Below are positions 10,024 to 23,086 of a stretch of 64,000 bases of DNA, piece by piece. Numbering within the stretch: the first letter of the stretch is position 1; each line of letters opens with the position of its first letter. The translations under genes and the position numbers were made by a program. Source of the DNA: Aquatica leii (taxonomy: Eukaryota; Arthropoda; Insecta; Coleoptera; Lampyridae); the NCBI GenBank assembly GCA_035610365.1, contig CM069437.1:32011507-32075506 (forward strand), written 5' to 3'. The notes under the pieces were generated by a model. The model worked only from the letters and a program-made list of their open reading frames with translations, did not search any database and was not told the DNA's origin.

Positions 10024-13000
10024 TCTACACCTATAATACAATTTCACTTATCAGAAGTCGGAATTCTCAACTCCATACAAACAAAAGTTAAAACATAACT
10101 TAACTTAACTCCCTTCTAATCTTTTTCATTTAACAGCCAAAAAAATTAATATGTCAAATAAAGTAACAAAAACAGCGCTAATCACCAGTTTCTTTTATAA
10201 ATCACACTTAATAAGCTTGATGCTCAAATCTAAGATTTAAAAAAATGACCAGCTTTTAATAACGTTTAGAACCTTTTGAGAACTGACAAATATGACAATC
10301 AAAATCAGAAAAACCACAAAGTTAGAAAGGTAGTGTTAACAGTTTAAGGTTTAGTGCTGAAACAACTACCTGTAAACGAACAAAAAAACAGCTTCCAACT
10401 CTTGTTATTCCGAAAAAAGCGATATTCCCATTGTATCTTTGGTGTCCACAGTCAAAAACGACTAGTCAGTCACAGAATCAGCTACAGTAAAAGATGGTGC
10501 AGTATACATATTTTGCAAAGAAAAATATTGAGAAGATAAAAATAGAGAACTATTAAATCGCTGTCAAAGTTGTTAAGTGTGGGCGCACGTTGACTGCTCG
10601 GATGGAAGCGACAGGGAATGTTTATTTGCAATTTTTGTCGTAAATCTTTTCAAACATGTTTTTGTTACTTTAAAATGACACATTTTCTTCAAAAAGTAAT
10701 TTAAGTTTTTCAAAAAACGTGCGTGAATTGAAAAGATAACGTGCAGTATTGAAAATTTGTTACTACATACAGATTTGTAGTAAACATAAGTACGGTGTGT
10801 ACCCCAAAATTATCATATTATTACCTTCTTCTCTAATACTTAATACAGTGCACGCCGCTTAATAGAATCACATTGGGATTTGGGGTTTTCTATAACAATA
10901 ACCGAATGATAACACAATCCAATATTTTAAACAAAAACGCTTATTGGTTAGAAAAGAGTAAATTTATAGGACGTATATCTGATTGATTTCGAAAGTTAAA
11001 TTATAGCATCAGTACAACAAATTCTTTAAAAATAAAAATTCTAATAAAACATTTCAATTTTAAGCCAAATAAATTAAAAATTACGGACTTGTTGCATTAA
11101 ATAGTCTCCTGGGTTTATTCACACAGTGATTAAAAGTAAATTAAAAATTATATTATGATGTTTAATTTAGTTCTAAGACCACACATTTCTAGTAATTTTC
11201 TGACACCAAAAATAAAGGTACATAAATATTAAATAACGTCACATAAGCTGTAGTTAAATTAAGTCGTTATTTCTAAGAACTACACATTCGTTTTAAGTAC
11301 ACTAAAAAGTAATAGAAAGATAACGTATTTACAGATGTTTAAATAAGGTAATGTTACGTAGGTCAATCAAAATACGTACTCGAATAAATAAATACTGCAA
11401 AAACAAAGCAAAATATGCACAACTGTTTTTAATTATTCTTATGGTACATAGTTAATTAGGCAGCATCATTAATTCTTAAGTCTTAATGCACAATTTATTT
11501 AAATTAATTGAAAAGAGGTCCGATATAGCTCGAGTTTGCAAATAAACAAAAAATATTCTTTTTAATTGAATTCACATGCACCGAATAAACTTGATGACAA
11601 TTGATTACATAAACCAAAATTGTGATTACTATAAACGATGTTATGTCTATGTAGTAGCATACGTCCGGTCCGTTCTTTAATGAAGTGATAACATTACCCG
11701 ATTGATGACTTTAGTAAAAATCAAACTGTTAAAAAAGACAGACGTATCAATATGATCTAAGCAGCAACAAAAAAATTTAAACTTATATTCAAAAAAATAA
11801 TTTTAACTAAACGATATGTTTTCACTGGTTCTTAGTTTTTTTTACACATATAATATATATAATCGTTATTTATATACATCTAGAAAAAAGTAAATGTTTT
11901 TTTGGACATTGTTTTGTTGAGACAATAATAATTTAAAAAGACAATATTTAATCTTAATAAAATTAAATAATTTCCTAACGTCATAAAAACCACAAAATAT
12001 TTTTCTCAATTATGTTAGTCAGTTCTGTTAATATCAATTTTAGCAAATTTAATGTAACAACGTTTGTAAGTATTTACGTAATATTATATAAAACGTTTTA
12101 AAAAAGAAACTAGGTCTCAAATATTATATTTATTGAGTGGATTTATTGTGCACGGTTAGAGATGTAAAAAATATTAAATATGATGATTCAAGGTATTAAA
12201 GAAAAATACGAGAATAAAAATGAAATGAAGTGGTAGGACGAGATTTTCAAAAGTATATTTAAGTTAATATAAAATTTTATTGGAAGAATCTGACGACACT
12301 GGAAATGAAAATTGATTCAATAGTACGTCAGGAAGTTTCAGATATTCGCCCTTAACGAGCTACCGAAGCTTGAGCAAACATTAAAACCAATTAAACTTTC
12401 TAAGTTACAGAATAAAATGCTTTTTTCGAACACAACATTTTTAGGTGCCATTTTACTACTCATCTCAATAGCGCAAATATTTTTTTACGGATTTATTTAA
12501 ATTTATAAAGTAAACTATTAGTTATTGATTAAAATTATGAGCTAGTTTGAATTACTAAAATAGTTTTGATAATCCTTTCAGTTATGCTAGACAACAAGAA
12601 TGTTGTTGAGACAAATTCTTCTAAAATTTTTAATAATATTCGCTCTAAATCAAACTATACGTTGAAAATTGATGTCAGATATATAAAAAGGAAACATTAA
12701 ATATATCAATAGTACTTAAAAAGACATTTGTGACAATAGTTCATGTTAATACACACCCTTTTGTACTTAGCCCTAGTTACGACTCACATTCAATATAAAT
12801 CAAAATTTCTGAAAGCGATACAGTTAGGAGTTAACTGCGTGTAACGAATTAACACCATTTGCCGAACGGAAACTATTTTTTTCGTACTACAATCAACCCT
12901 CGACCATAATTAACAGTTTTAAAAACCAAAATCTTATTGTTTGTTCTACCGGATTTTTCTAAGCCAAAAATCCAATTTACTCTGTAAAGAAAAACAACAA

Positions 13001-15840
13001 CGAAGTCTATTATGAACCTTTTCAGAACCCTTCAACCGCAATTGAACCGTCAAAAAATAAGCAAACTGGTGTTTGAGTGAAAATAAGAATGGATTATATT
13101 CGGTGTATTTAAATAAGTGAAAATGTCACAATGTTGCAAGGATTAACATAGATTTGAAATATTTTCGACACGTGCACTGAAACATTTGACAGGTTCATTC
13201 TCGTCAAGAATTTCGTGTAGTCTCGAAGACCTCGTTTTGTGGTCAGTCAATTTAAAAGAAGAATTTAATTACGTTTTAAAAAAATTTAACTATTATTTAA
13301 GCTACAAATTATTAAACGCATTAGTTAATGATTTTAGCTTAAATTGAAACAATTTTTACTTGTCATTACATTGTGCTTGAGGCGCTTGATTCAACTTTTT
13401 GTTGATACCACAAAACGTCGTTACCATTTTTGCACAATTAGCAGCGTAGGCTTAAGCTCTAACTTAAACGAAATTATTAAAAAAAAAGGTGATACATACT
13501 AAGCGATGCGGAAATTGGCAATTACTTTTTTTGTTGTTTATTAAACGACACAAATTTCAAAGAATCGTATTAAAAGTAGTTTTAGAAAAGCTTTTTTGGG
13601 TATTTTCCTAACCAAAACCAGAAATTTGTTTACGCCAAAGCATTTTATAATTTTAATTATGCATTAAGATTCTTTTCTAAACACAAAGACTTTTTAAAAA
13701 ACCACTAAGGTAGCTTCTAACACACGCCCAAGTCTTAAGTTGAAATCTTGAAAAATGACCATAATTTATTTTACGCATAATAACAACCATTAACACACTG
13801 TTACTAAATAATTGAAAATCTTCTAGTTCGTTTCGTAGAAAGGCGTTATGAATAACTTTGCAGTGTAAAAAAAGACTTTTGTACCTTTTTGGTAATTTAT
13901 GGATGCCAACAATAAAAACTGCTACAATTAACAAATTAGATATCATTTTTTAAAGTGCTGAAACTTACTTATAGAAAATTGAATTCTGACTGCTTTGAAA
14001 TTGACAAATGAGGTGTTTTACAATTTTTTGGTTCACACATTTAACTTTTAAATTAATTTTAAACCCATCCACTTATCTTTTCCAGACCGTACTCTTAATT
14101 TAAATAACAAGCTTATGGTCCACATTACCCATTAATTTGAGAAAAAAGGAAAATTCTAATTAAAAGCAACAGGAAATTCAATAATTCAGATTTAAATTGG
14201 ATAATATGGATGGAAGCGGCATCTGTGGCTCTTAAAACTATCGTGTTTTTACCCGATATAAACATAGATGGCACCACACTACAGAGACCTGAACTTTTCT
14301 ACATAAAACTTCTATTTATAAACGAATTAAAACTCCATTATTTACGTCACAATCAAATTGTGAATTAAATTTTTTGTTGGCGTGCTTTACTAAAAAACAA
14401 TTTTTAAATTTGTGGAAATTCAGATTACTCATAGTTATTTCGCAAGGATTTAGTTACACGTGTTTACATATTTGATATGTTCAAATAATGACTAAAATTG
14501 CTGTTTACTTATTAAAATTAGAATAATAAAGGTAGATTTGCTAGTACTTAATTAAAATAACTTTTTAAGCATTTTTGTCATTCTAAAAATTTTTTTTGAA
14601 GTTACGTAAAAGTATCGTGTAACAATTTTAGATACCTGTAAGTGAATTCTGAACTACACGTCCGTTACAGATTTCGCACGCAATAAAGTAAACTTCACTT
14701 CTGAACTTATTTCGTTTAGTCTAAGAAAATGAGTAGAAATCTACGCATTTTCCAAATTGTATAATAATTGACGTAAAACTAGAAAAGATTGCACCTTTTA
14801 TTCAATTATTTTGCCATTACAATTCAACAGAACGTTAGTTTAATATAGTGATAAACATTTGATAATAAAAAAAAATGTATTGCTCAATTAGTAGTGTTGA
14901 TATAAATTGAGTTATTTAAAGACTGTTACACTAATTTTATTATGTTATTTAACGTCATTCATCTATCAGCGTTAAAAAATAATAACATAATGTTTAGTTT
15001 AAATGTTAGCATAGATATCATAATTATATAACATAATGTTACGTTCGTTATTTTTGTTACACATACGTAAATAAATATGTAAACAAAGTGTATATGCGTT
15101 GTAAAAAGCTTATTATGCAACTCATTCAAAATACATAAAAAAATTATAAATTAAACCGCATATTAATTAACGATAATACAATCTTTGGATTTATGTATTG
15201 CTTTACTCCGAAGGATAAATCCAATAACGCAACTGTTAATGATAAATTAAAATGTTGTAATCACACTCAATCGCTAAAATATTACAAAAAAATTAGATAT
15301 TAAAGAAGCTTAGCTGCTTAAGACCGTGTTTGACCTAGTTACGTTTTTCTCCAAAAACGACTGAAAAACATTGAACGAAATTGCATAACGTCCAGCAGTG
15401 AAAAAGATTAGATTTAAAACCCAAAAAATAAATTCGATTAAAATTAATTCAAATTGGGATAAGAGCATCTGTTGAAATTATTTTCAAGTTCTTCGGCAAC
15501 AGAAACTTAGGATTTACTAATTATATTACAACAAAAAATTAAGTATGTGTACCTAGCTAAGCGTCATACTATTATTTACTCAAGATTAGTAAATATTTTT
15601 GAGATATATGTACGTAATAGACAAATAGTACAATATTTACACTGGAAAATAAAAATCTGAAGTTCTCTAAGAAATCTCGTACACTATAGAAACAATCAAG
15701 CGACAACCTTTTTCAGTATTTACAACCATAAAAATATATAAAGTTTAAGGTTCAATGTCAGGAAATTATTGGAAGTTTGTTACTGTAAACATAAATAAGA
15801 ACTGATTTTGTTGCTTGTGTTAAGTAGTGAAAGAAAAAAC
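10024..15840. other. Long AT-rich stretch without recognisable genes
   Basis: All open frames are shorter than 90 codons and of low-complexity composition (for example 10,354-10,539 forward and 13,677-13,946 reverse). I see no motif, terminal repeat or RNA gene. It may hold decayed repeats that only a library search would reveal. Confidence 0.5.
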
Positions 15841-15844
15841 TACA

Positions 15845-16055
15845 ATGCCAAATTGTAGTAAGACTCATGAAGATTTACGTGCAATGGTTTGCTATTGCTA
15901 CTTTAATAAAGCTGTCAAAAAATGTAAAAATAACTGGCCAGGTAGAAGTTTTGATTAAAGAATTAATTCCAAATTTTGACAAAAATTATGATGTCAATGC
16001 TTGCGTGGTATACCATTTATTTGCACTAACCAAAAGATACCCGTTGGTAGACTAA
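15845..16055 (+). pseudogene. Small broken ORF of unknown type
   Basis: From ATG at 15,845 the translation begins MPNCSKTHEDLRAMVCYCYF. After a frameshift near 15,935 it continues with VEVLIKELIPNFDKNYDVNA and CVVYHLFALTKRYPLVD to 16,055. The Cys pattern and the way the two frames join suggest a former coding exon, perhaps a zinc-binding domain of a transposon protein. I do not recognise the family. It lies just beyond the copia element's downstream end and could be unrelated to it. Confidence 0.3.
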
Positions 16056-16184
16056 GTAAAGCAATTGTAAAACCATACAGCCTAAAAATATGATGTGCTT
16101 GTAATACTAAAATTCAAAGAGGAAAAAAATACTTGTGCACTCTTAATAAAAAACATACCAACGTTATTTAATAACAATTGTAGC

Positions 16185-16397
16185 TGTTGGATTCTTGTAA
16201 GCCCAAAATTTTAGGAATTAGAGAGTGATGTATTTTTATGGATTTTAATTATAAACAAACACAATTTATTAAATTTTTACATAACATTACATAATCATTA
16301 TTTTGACTGAGGCCATCTTTATATTTATAAAAAACAGTTTTTATCCACATGTAAAAAGAAAACATTATTATATGAAAATAGAAAATACAAATTTACA
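16185..16397 (-). repeat. Putative downstream LTR of the copia element
   Basis: On the reverse strand a purine run (AAGAGGGGG, around 16,400-16,411) is followed by TGTAAATTTG. The stretch ends in CCAACA at 16,185, giving TG..CA borders and about 213 bases. It cannot be confirmed because no second LTR is present for comparison. Confidence 0.45.
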
Positions 16398-16462
16398 ATA
16401 CCCCCTCTTATTGAATATAATAATTATTCTATCTATTTATTGGCACTCTCTCAATTCCAAGA

Positions 16463-19155
16463 TTACTTATCCTTTACACATGCATTTGACACACTTAAGC
16501 TAGAGATACATTCATTAAATTTCACCCTACCTAAAGATTTGGTCAGTGCATCCGCAGGCATCTTTGAAGTTGGCATGTAAGCCAAGGTTATACTTTTATC
16601 ATAAAAACAGTTTCGAACGTAATGGTATCTTATGTCAATATGTTTCGTTCGTTTATGATGAACCGGGTTCTTTACTAGTTTAATCGCCCCTTGGTTGTCA
16701 TTGAATAATTTGACCGGCTCATTTAATCCAATTATTTGATGAACTATATTTTTCAAAAATACTGCCTCTTTGCTTGCTTCAGACAAGCCTACATATTTGG
16801 CCTCTGTGGTGGATTGTGCTACGCACCTTTGTTTCTTTGACTCCCATGATATCAAACAATCACTGAATTTAAATGCATATCCGGTATAAGATTTTCTCTC
16901 ATTATCATCGCTCCCCCAATCCGCGTCTACATATCCCACTAAATTATCATCGGAATTTTTAAAACTAAGACCTAAATCGCATGTTCCTTTTAAGTATCTC
17001 AACACACGTTTTGCTATTAACCAGTGTTCCTTTCTGAATGACGAATTAAATTGGCTTAAATAACTAACTGCATACATAATGTCTGGTCTAGTACAGACCG
17101 CCAGATACATCAACCCACCAATAAGCTCACGATAAGGTAAGTTTTCATCTATGTCCTCATTACGTCCTAACTGAGATCCTAATTCTAGAGGCGTGCTAAC
17201 AGGTTTGCACTCACTCATGCCAAATTTATTTAATAGTTTCTTAATATAAGCATTTTGATCTAGAAAGTAACACCCATCTTTTCTCTTTACTCTCATTCCT
17301 AAAATATGTGACACTGGACCAAGTTCCTTTACTTTTAAACATAATTTTAGTTCAGATTTAATTTCCTGCATCAAATTACCATCATTACAAAATAATAAAA
17401 AGTCGTCAACATACAACGCCATAATTGCAATACTTTTATTTTTCCTACGAATATAAACACATGGTTCACTGTCACATTTACTAAATCCTAATTTACTCGA
17501 TACTTGATTACATTTTTCGTTCCAAGCACGAGATCCCTGTTTTAATCCGTAAATTGCCTTTGACATTTGCACACTTTATTTTCACTTCCCTTTTCAACAA
17601 AGCCTTTTGGCTGTCTAATGTAAATTTCCTCTTTTAAGTCACTATTAAGAAATGCCGTTTCCACGTCTAAGTGCTCTACGCACATATTATGTTTTATAGC
17701 TAATGCAAAAAGTAGCCTAATAGTGGAATGTCTAACTACAGGGGCAAAAGTCTCCTCATAATCTACCCCATACTTTTGGGAAAAACCCCGCGCAACCACT
17801 CTGCACTTGAACCTATCTACCTTGCCACTAGCATCCCTTTTAATCCTAAACACCCACTTAGAGTCAATGAGGTTTTTATCAGGAGGTAAATTTACAAGGG
17901 TCCATGTTTCGTTTTTATTTAATGATTCAATTTCTGACTCAATGGCCCGTTGCCACATTTGCTTATTAACACTTGACATGGCCTCCTTGTAAGTTTGCGG
18001 CTCCTCATCATTTATCCCTACACTATAAAGAACGTGATCAGGATATTCCTTTGCTACTCTGTCCCTCAAAGGGTATCGCCTACTTACAACTTGACCCTCA
18101 TCTGCTTCATCAGAAGTTTCAGGTAACTCACCATCACTATCTGACAAGTCACTACTTTCATTCATATCAGAAACTTCGACACCTAAATTATTTTCATTTA
18201 AATTTTCAGTTAAGTCGCCCTCAGGCACATAGTTTTCTAAATAACTAATGACATTTTCAATATTAAGTGGTTCTATTTTGTTATTCTTCCACGATTTTAA
18301 ATTGCTAAGTGACATATTCTCAAAGAAAACTACACTTTCCTCTAATGCAATTTTACTCGGCACACTAGGGTCTACTAACTTATAACCTTTCATGCCCACT
18401 GGGTAACCAACAAAAATTTTTGCTTGAGCCTTAAAATCCCATTTCTTTCTTTTCTCCTTCGGAATGTGCACAAAAGCAATACAACCAAAGACCTTGATAC
18501 GAGTTAAATCTACTTTGTTTCCACTCCATTTTTCTTCAGGAGTACAAGCAACTAACGCCCTTGTGGGTGACCTATTTTTTAAGTATATTGCCGCCTCACA
18601 AGCATATTGCCAATAATGTTTTTCTAACCCACTATCGCTTAGCATACTCTTAGCCTTATCAACTATTGTCCTAACTGACCTCTCAATGACCCCATTTTGT
18701 TCATGATCATAGGAAACCGATTTTTCATGCTTTATACCATTATTATGTAGAAACCCTTCAAGTTCCTTGTTCACATACTCGCTACCGCAATCAGTTCTGA
18801 TAGCTTTAATTTGTAGCCCGGTCTCTTTTTCAACATTGGACTTGAATAATTTAAAATAATGTCAAACTTCATCTTTTGAACTCAAGAAATAAGCGAATAT
18901 TTTCCTAGTATAATCGTCTTCAAATAAAAGCATATAATTTTTACCTTGAATTGACTTTATATTCATTGGACCCACGACGTCTGAATGAATCAAGAGTAAT
19001 TATTCATTTGCGCGCCGTCCACTAGCCTTAGGAAACGGGGTACGAGTCATTTTTCTTTCAACGCAGGGGATACACGGTTCTGACTCCTTATAGTTAAAAT
19101 CCATACCTACAGATAACTTATCTTTTAGTACTTTCATGCTTTGACCACTCAAATG
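16463..19155 (-). pseudogene. Copia pol: integrase, reverse transcriptase, RNase H
   Basis: The integrase portion (about 19,155-18,500) has stops in its first part but keeps the third catalytic position, NGVIERSVRT. An acidic linker follows (about 18,250-18,080). The reverse transcriptase begins near 17,970 (KWVFRIKRDASGKVDRFKCR, then GVDYEETFAPVVRHSTIRLL) and holds the YVDD catalytic box at 17,402-17,413. The reading shifts frame between 17,572 and 17,542. The RNase H C terminus has DNQGAIKL, HIDIRYHYVR and ADALTKSLGR, ending at 16,463. This would copy element RNA into DNA and integrate it. The frameshift and stops make this copy defective. Confidence 0.85.
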
Positions 19156-19704
19156 TCATAGCCGTCTATGCCAAAACATCTGATCTTTTTCACTTTTAAC
19201 TATAAAACAATTATGTGAAACCGAATCTAAATTTTTAGGTATAATATTTGGTTTTTTTAATTTTTCTACTGTTTCTAATTGGTAAACACCATCAGTACAG
19301 CTAGCAGCCGCAATGACCTCGCCTTTTACAATGACATTGTCTGCAGAGTAAATGTTGCAACCTTTTGAGTCAAACACAACAACATTGTTATTTTGTACTA
19401 ATTTACTAACCGACAAAAGGTTTGCAGACAAATTTGGGACATATACAACATCATTCATTTGAACTTTAACGCCCCTTTTTAGATTTACAAAAATATTTCC
19501 CTGGCCCTCAACATCAAGTTGCTCATTATTAGCAATAGTTACAGTTTTATAGTTTGTATTGCTATTAAAATTTTCAAATAAATCTTTTGACTTGGCAAAA
19601 TGCGTCGTCGCACCCGAGTCAATATACCAACCCCCTGATTCTACTTTTACAGATAAAGCAGTGAGCCAATTATATGATTTGTCCCCTTTTTCTACTAGAA
19701 TCAT
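19156..19704 (-). pseudogene. Copia protease and pre-integrase region
   Basis: The aspartic-protease active site is seen as GGWYIDSGATTHF (Asp-Ser-Gly near 19,600-19,630), followed by typical copia protease sequence (VYVPNLSANLLSVSKLVQNN). The segment runs into the His/Cys pre-integrase motif (MFWHRRL) and is cut by a stop at 19,156. It overlaps the zinc-knuckle frame at its start, so the frame changes near 19,690. The enzyme would process the Gag-Pol polyprotein. Confidence 0.8.
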
Positions 19705-20504
19705 TAGTCTGATTCGTACTTACATGTCTTTTCTTCTGACCGTTATTATTATCTTCACCTTGTGGCCTGTTCCTCGTCTTGAACCAACAGTATTTAGCCG
19801 TATGACCAGCCTTCTTGCAGTGAAAACAGGTTTGATGAGCTTGATATCCTCCTGAGGGATGATTGGGTCTTCTCCCCATTGCCTCACCTCGTCACCCCAC
19901 CCTTGGCTGCAAAAGCCGCACCACTTTCATTAATTTCCCTGCGGGATGCTTCTCGTTCTCTCGCCTCCGCAATAAGTTTTGATCCTACGTCATCAGCTGT
20001 AACACCTTTTAGATTGTGTTTTATAACAGTTTTAAATACCTCATATTCAGGAGAAAGGCCTCTTAACATTAAAACAGTTGTTAAGTCATCATCTATTGGT
20101 TTTCCCATTTCTTGCAACTGGCTAGTTATTTCTTTAAATTTCAACACATAACTATCCATATTATCTTGAAGTTTTATCTCCAATAATTGGTCTAGAAGTA
20201 CAAGTCGTCTATTTATTCCTTTATCATCATAATTTTTTATTAAAGTTAACCATGACTCAAAAGCTGACTTTGAATTTCTAACCAGAAGTTTTGGACCATT
20301 TTCCAAGCTAAGTGCAATTTTCGCATTCGCTCTTTGTTCTTTCTTTTTATCGATACATAATGCATTTCCATCTTTGTCTACTTCGATACAATCATACAAA
20401 TCTTCATGCATTAAACACATTTCCATATCATACTTCCAACTTTGATAATTTTCAATCAAGCAAGGGACTAGAATGTTATCTGTAGTAACGTTGCACCAGG
20501 TCAA
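19670..20504 (-). pseudogene. Copia gag with CCHC zinc knuckle
   Basis: The frame at 20,504-19,884 is a copia-type Gag: ENYQSWKYDMEMCLMHEDLY near the start, then SFESWLTL-like and LLEIKLQDNMDSYVLKFKEI blocks, and LMLRGLSPEYEVFKTVI. After a stop or frame change at about 19,880, the C-terminal part (19,879-19,670) carries C-x2-C-x4-H-x4-C (CFHCKKAGHTAKYC). Gag forms the particle that packages element RNA. The start codon at 20,504 is only about 18 bases from the beginning of the BEL/Pao fragment. Confidence 0.8.
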
Positions 20505-20522
20505 ACGATAAATAAGTTCAAT

Positions 20523-22476
20523 ATGTTAGGCATTCAACTGACTGATTTGAATCGTGTAAGTTGTATTAAATTATTGATCGGCGCTAATGCGGCTGGAAAG
20601 TTGCACACGGGCAAGTGCCATCAGTTAAAAAATAATCTTGTGGTTTTTAAGACATTGTTAGGCTGGATCATTATGAGTCAAGTAACAAGCATTAGCACTA
20701 GTATGACAGTGACAATAGAGAAATTAGGGGAATTGGATGTATTGGGGATAAAACCATCTTCTGATTTAGTATCCAAGAAAGAAAGAGAGAGAGCCGTATC
20801 TAAATTTTTTGATCAGACTTGCTTACCTTGCATCGAAGGACATCCATCATTACCATCCTAGTATCTGTTAAGCAAAAAGCGACTTGATTCTACCATAAAA
20901 AAGCTAAAAACGAATTCTTGGAGTATAATAGAATTTTTGCTGACTGGTTAGAAGAAGACATTATTGAGCTGGCGTCAGATATGCGAGCGAGTTAAGTGGA
21001 GTGGCCTAGACAAAGTTTTGTACTAAATGAAGAAAATTAAATTGTGGTCGATCAAGAGCTAAAGAAATTACTTTTGGCTATGATGTGCCAAGTCAAACTT
21101 TAGTATGAACATTACTTCTCCTAGTATGAAAAATTGTACTGATTATAGCTTGAATGCTTCGCTTTGGCTATAACTGCATACAATCCGCCAATAAAATTAG
21201 AGAAGAATTATCTACAAATGAGTTGAATAATGATGAGATGATTCTGGTTAGACTAATTTAACTGAAATCGTTTGCTTGAAACGATGACAAGAAACTGGTG
21301 TCTCTAGATTGGTTTCAAGATGAAAATAGAGTAATTAGAGTTTGCAATAAATTTGAAACCTCAGTAAATTACGAAAGTTGCTGCTACGTTGCTGCAACTG
21401 TTTATTTACCATGGTGCTAATGTTACTAATTTGAAACTGATTACAACGTAACCACGGTTACAAAATGTTGCTTGGGTTTCTTTTTGTCATAATATGGCAT
21501 TGGTTGGTAACGTCGTTACGAGAAGGTAATTCGAGGAAGAGGAACTATGTGTTTGGTTGTAAAGCACAGACATGCTGCTAAGAAGATAAAGTGATTCCTC
21601 ATACCTTCCCTAATAATCGTGTGAAAGATGCAGCTACGTTCCTAATTACGGCTGGTCCATTGTTTTTGCAAAGTGGTAAGAAAGCATAGACTTGTTTATT
21701 TACATGTGCAGTGTATAGGGCCGTCCATTTGAGTTTAGTATCGTCGCTGTCCAATGTAAAGTTTTTAAATGCGACAATGGGATTAATTTTGTTAGAGCAG
21801 AAAACACTTTTGCTAAGCTTGATTGAGAAGCAAGCAAGTCACTGCTCATCTTAGCAAATTGTTTGAAATTAAATCCTCCTTCGGTTCCCTGATCGGAAAA
21901 ACGGCTAAAGCGATTGATTGGTTAAGTCAAACAGTTATGAAAAACCGTGTTGGATTGTGCATCTTTAAGGTTTGATGAGTTGTACACGATCTTATGTGAT
22001 TGTGAGGCGGTTATTAATTCAAGACACTTAACGTTTGTGTCGGAAGACCAAAAAAACTTAATATCCAGTAGTTTTTTTTAATAGATTTAAAGAAGTCCGA
22101 TGTGCCGGAGTATGATATTATTGACGCTACGTCGTTGAAAAGGCGTGTTACGTATTTGCAACCGTTCCGAAATGTATTACGAAAACGGTTTCGAGTCAAG
22201 TATTTGAGCCAATTGAGACAATTTTATAAGTACAAACGTCCTGGAAGTGTTAGGATAGGTCACGTTGTGCTAATTGTTAAGAATATCTCGAAACGTTTAG
22301 ATTGGCCATTAGGGCGTGTTTCTTGTAGAGATAATGAAATTCAGTTAGTGCGTATGCAAACGGATAAAGATCAATTGCTCAGACCATTACAGCGAGTTTA
22401 TCCCTTGGAGTGTGTGGATCCACCTAAGAAATCGACAGACGATGAAACGGAAGAAATGGTTCAGGATTCTACTTAG
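20523..22476 (+). pseudogene. BEL/Pao retrotransposon remnant (protease end to integrase end)
   Basis: The forward frame 20,523-20,861 matches the protease-to-RT linker of BEL/Pao elements (LLIGANAAGKLHTGKC, LLGWIIMSQV, LGELDVLGIK). The following 600 bases are badly decayed, and most of RT and RNase H is missing. Integrase traces follow (about 21,530-22,080: IPHTFPNNRVKDAATF in one frame, CAVYRAVHLSLVSSLS in the next). The integrase C-terminal domain is open at 22,102-22,476 (RFRVKYLSQLRQFYK, RLDWPLGRVS, RPLQRVYPLECV). The copy is dead. It is joined on its left to the copia element, suggesting insertion or deletion at that point. Confidence 0.75.
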
Positions 22477-22985
22477 CAGGAGGATACGGTTGGCGCGCAA
22501 GCTGTTGACGATATTAGACTGATTTGTTGCCATTGCCATTGTTTAATAATGCTTGCTATTGGTTATTTATGTATCTATTTTAATGTGTTTGATAGTTTGA
22601 CATTTACTGTCAGTTTTTATTACGTAGAGAAAAAAAAGAACATTTTTGAAGGATGTGTTTTGGACTGTTTTTGAAAGATAATTTCTAAAAGTTGTTCAAC
22701 TTTTTTTTACTTCTCTGTAATGCTGAACGAAGGAAAAATGTGATTGGAAATATTATTCCAATTGTGTTAACTTGACTGGATTAGTAGCGCATCTTCCAAA
22801 TGAGCAAAATTTGGAAGAGGAATTCCTTGTAAAAAGTTGGATTGACAATGGAGACAGTTCTTTAAAGATACATGATTGAATCTTATAGCGATATTTAACA
22901 ATAATAGAATTAGTAGACTTGCATTTGATATGCGGAATTTGTACCTGCTTACTTAAAACTGATTATGATCAAACTTAAACTTAAA
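22477..22985. other. Non-coding, probably BEL/Pao 3' end
   Basis: Sequence after the integrase stop has no frames. It may include an LTR of the BEL/Pao remnant, but no second copy exists here to define it. Confidence 0.3.
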
Positions 22986-22989
22986 ACTT

Positions 22990-23054
22990 GGTCACTAGTA
23001 TAAAAACTATTTACATAAAATATAAAAAATACAATTTAATTTGTGTTCATCACA
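22990..23054 (-). repeat. Putative gypsy LTR, downstream copy (partial)
   Basis: It starts on the reverse strand with TGTGATGAACA at 23,054, directly after a purine run (GGAAAGAAGGCGA), and shares an AT-rich block with 25,847-25,908. The far end is not defined. Confidence 0.4.
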
Positions 23055-23086
23055 TCGCCTTCTTTCCAGTGACAACGCTGTGATTT

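Larger units (their letters stand above)
16185..20504 (-). mobile_element. Ty1/copia LTR retrotransposon, upstream LTR missing
   Basis: On the reverse strand the order is gag, zinc knuckle, protease, integrase, reverse transcriptase, RNase H, then a purine tract and one LTR. The protease-integrase-RT order is diagnostic of copia. The 5' end is cut at the gag start codon region (about 20,505-20,520), where a forward-strand BEL/Pao fragment begins, so no upstream LTR or primer-binding site is present. Long frames are largely intact, with one frameshift near 17,560 and stops in integrase. This suggests a fairly young but defective copy. Confidence 0.85.

Noticed and set aside
13677-13946. 89-codon reverse frame in the long non-coding stretch
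   Set aside because: Hydrophobic, motif-free, isolated, and without splice or promoter context; compatible with chance in AT-rich DNA.
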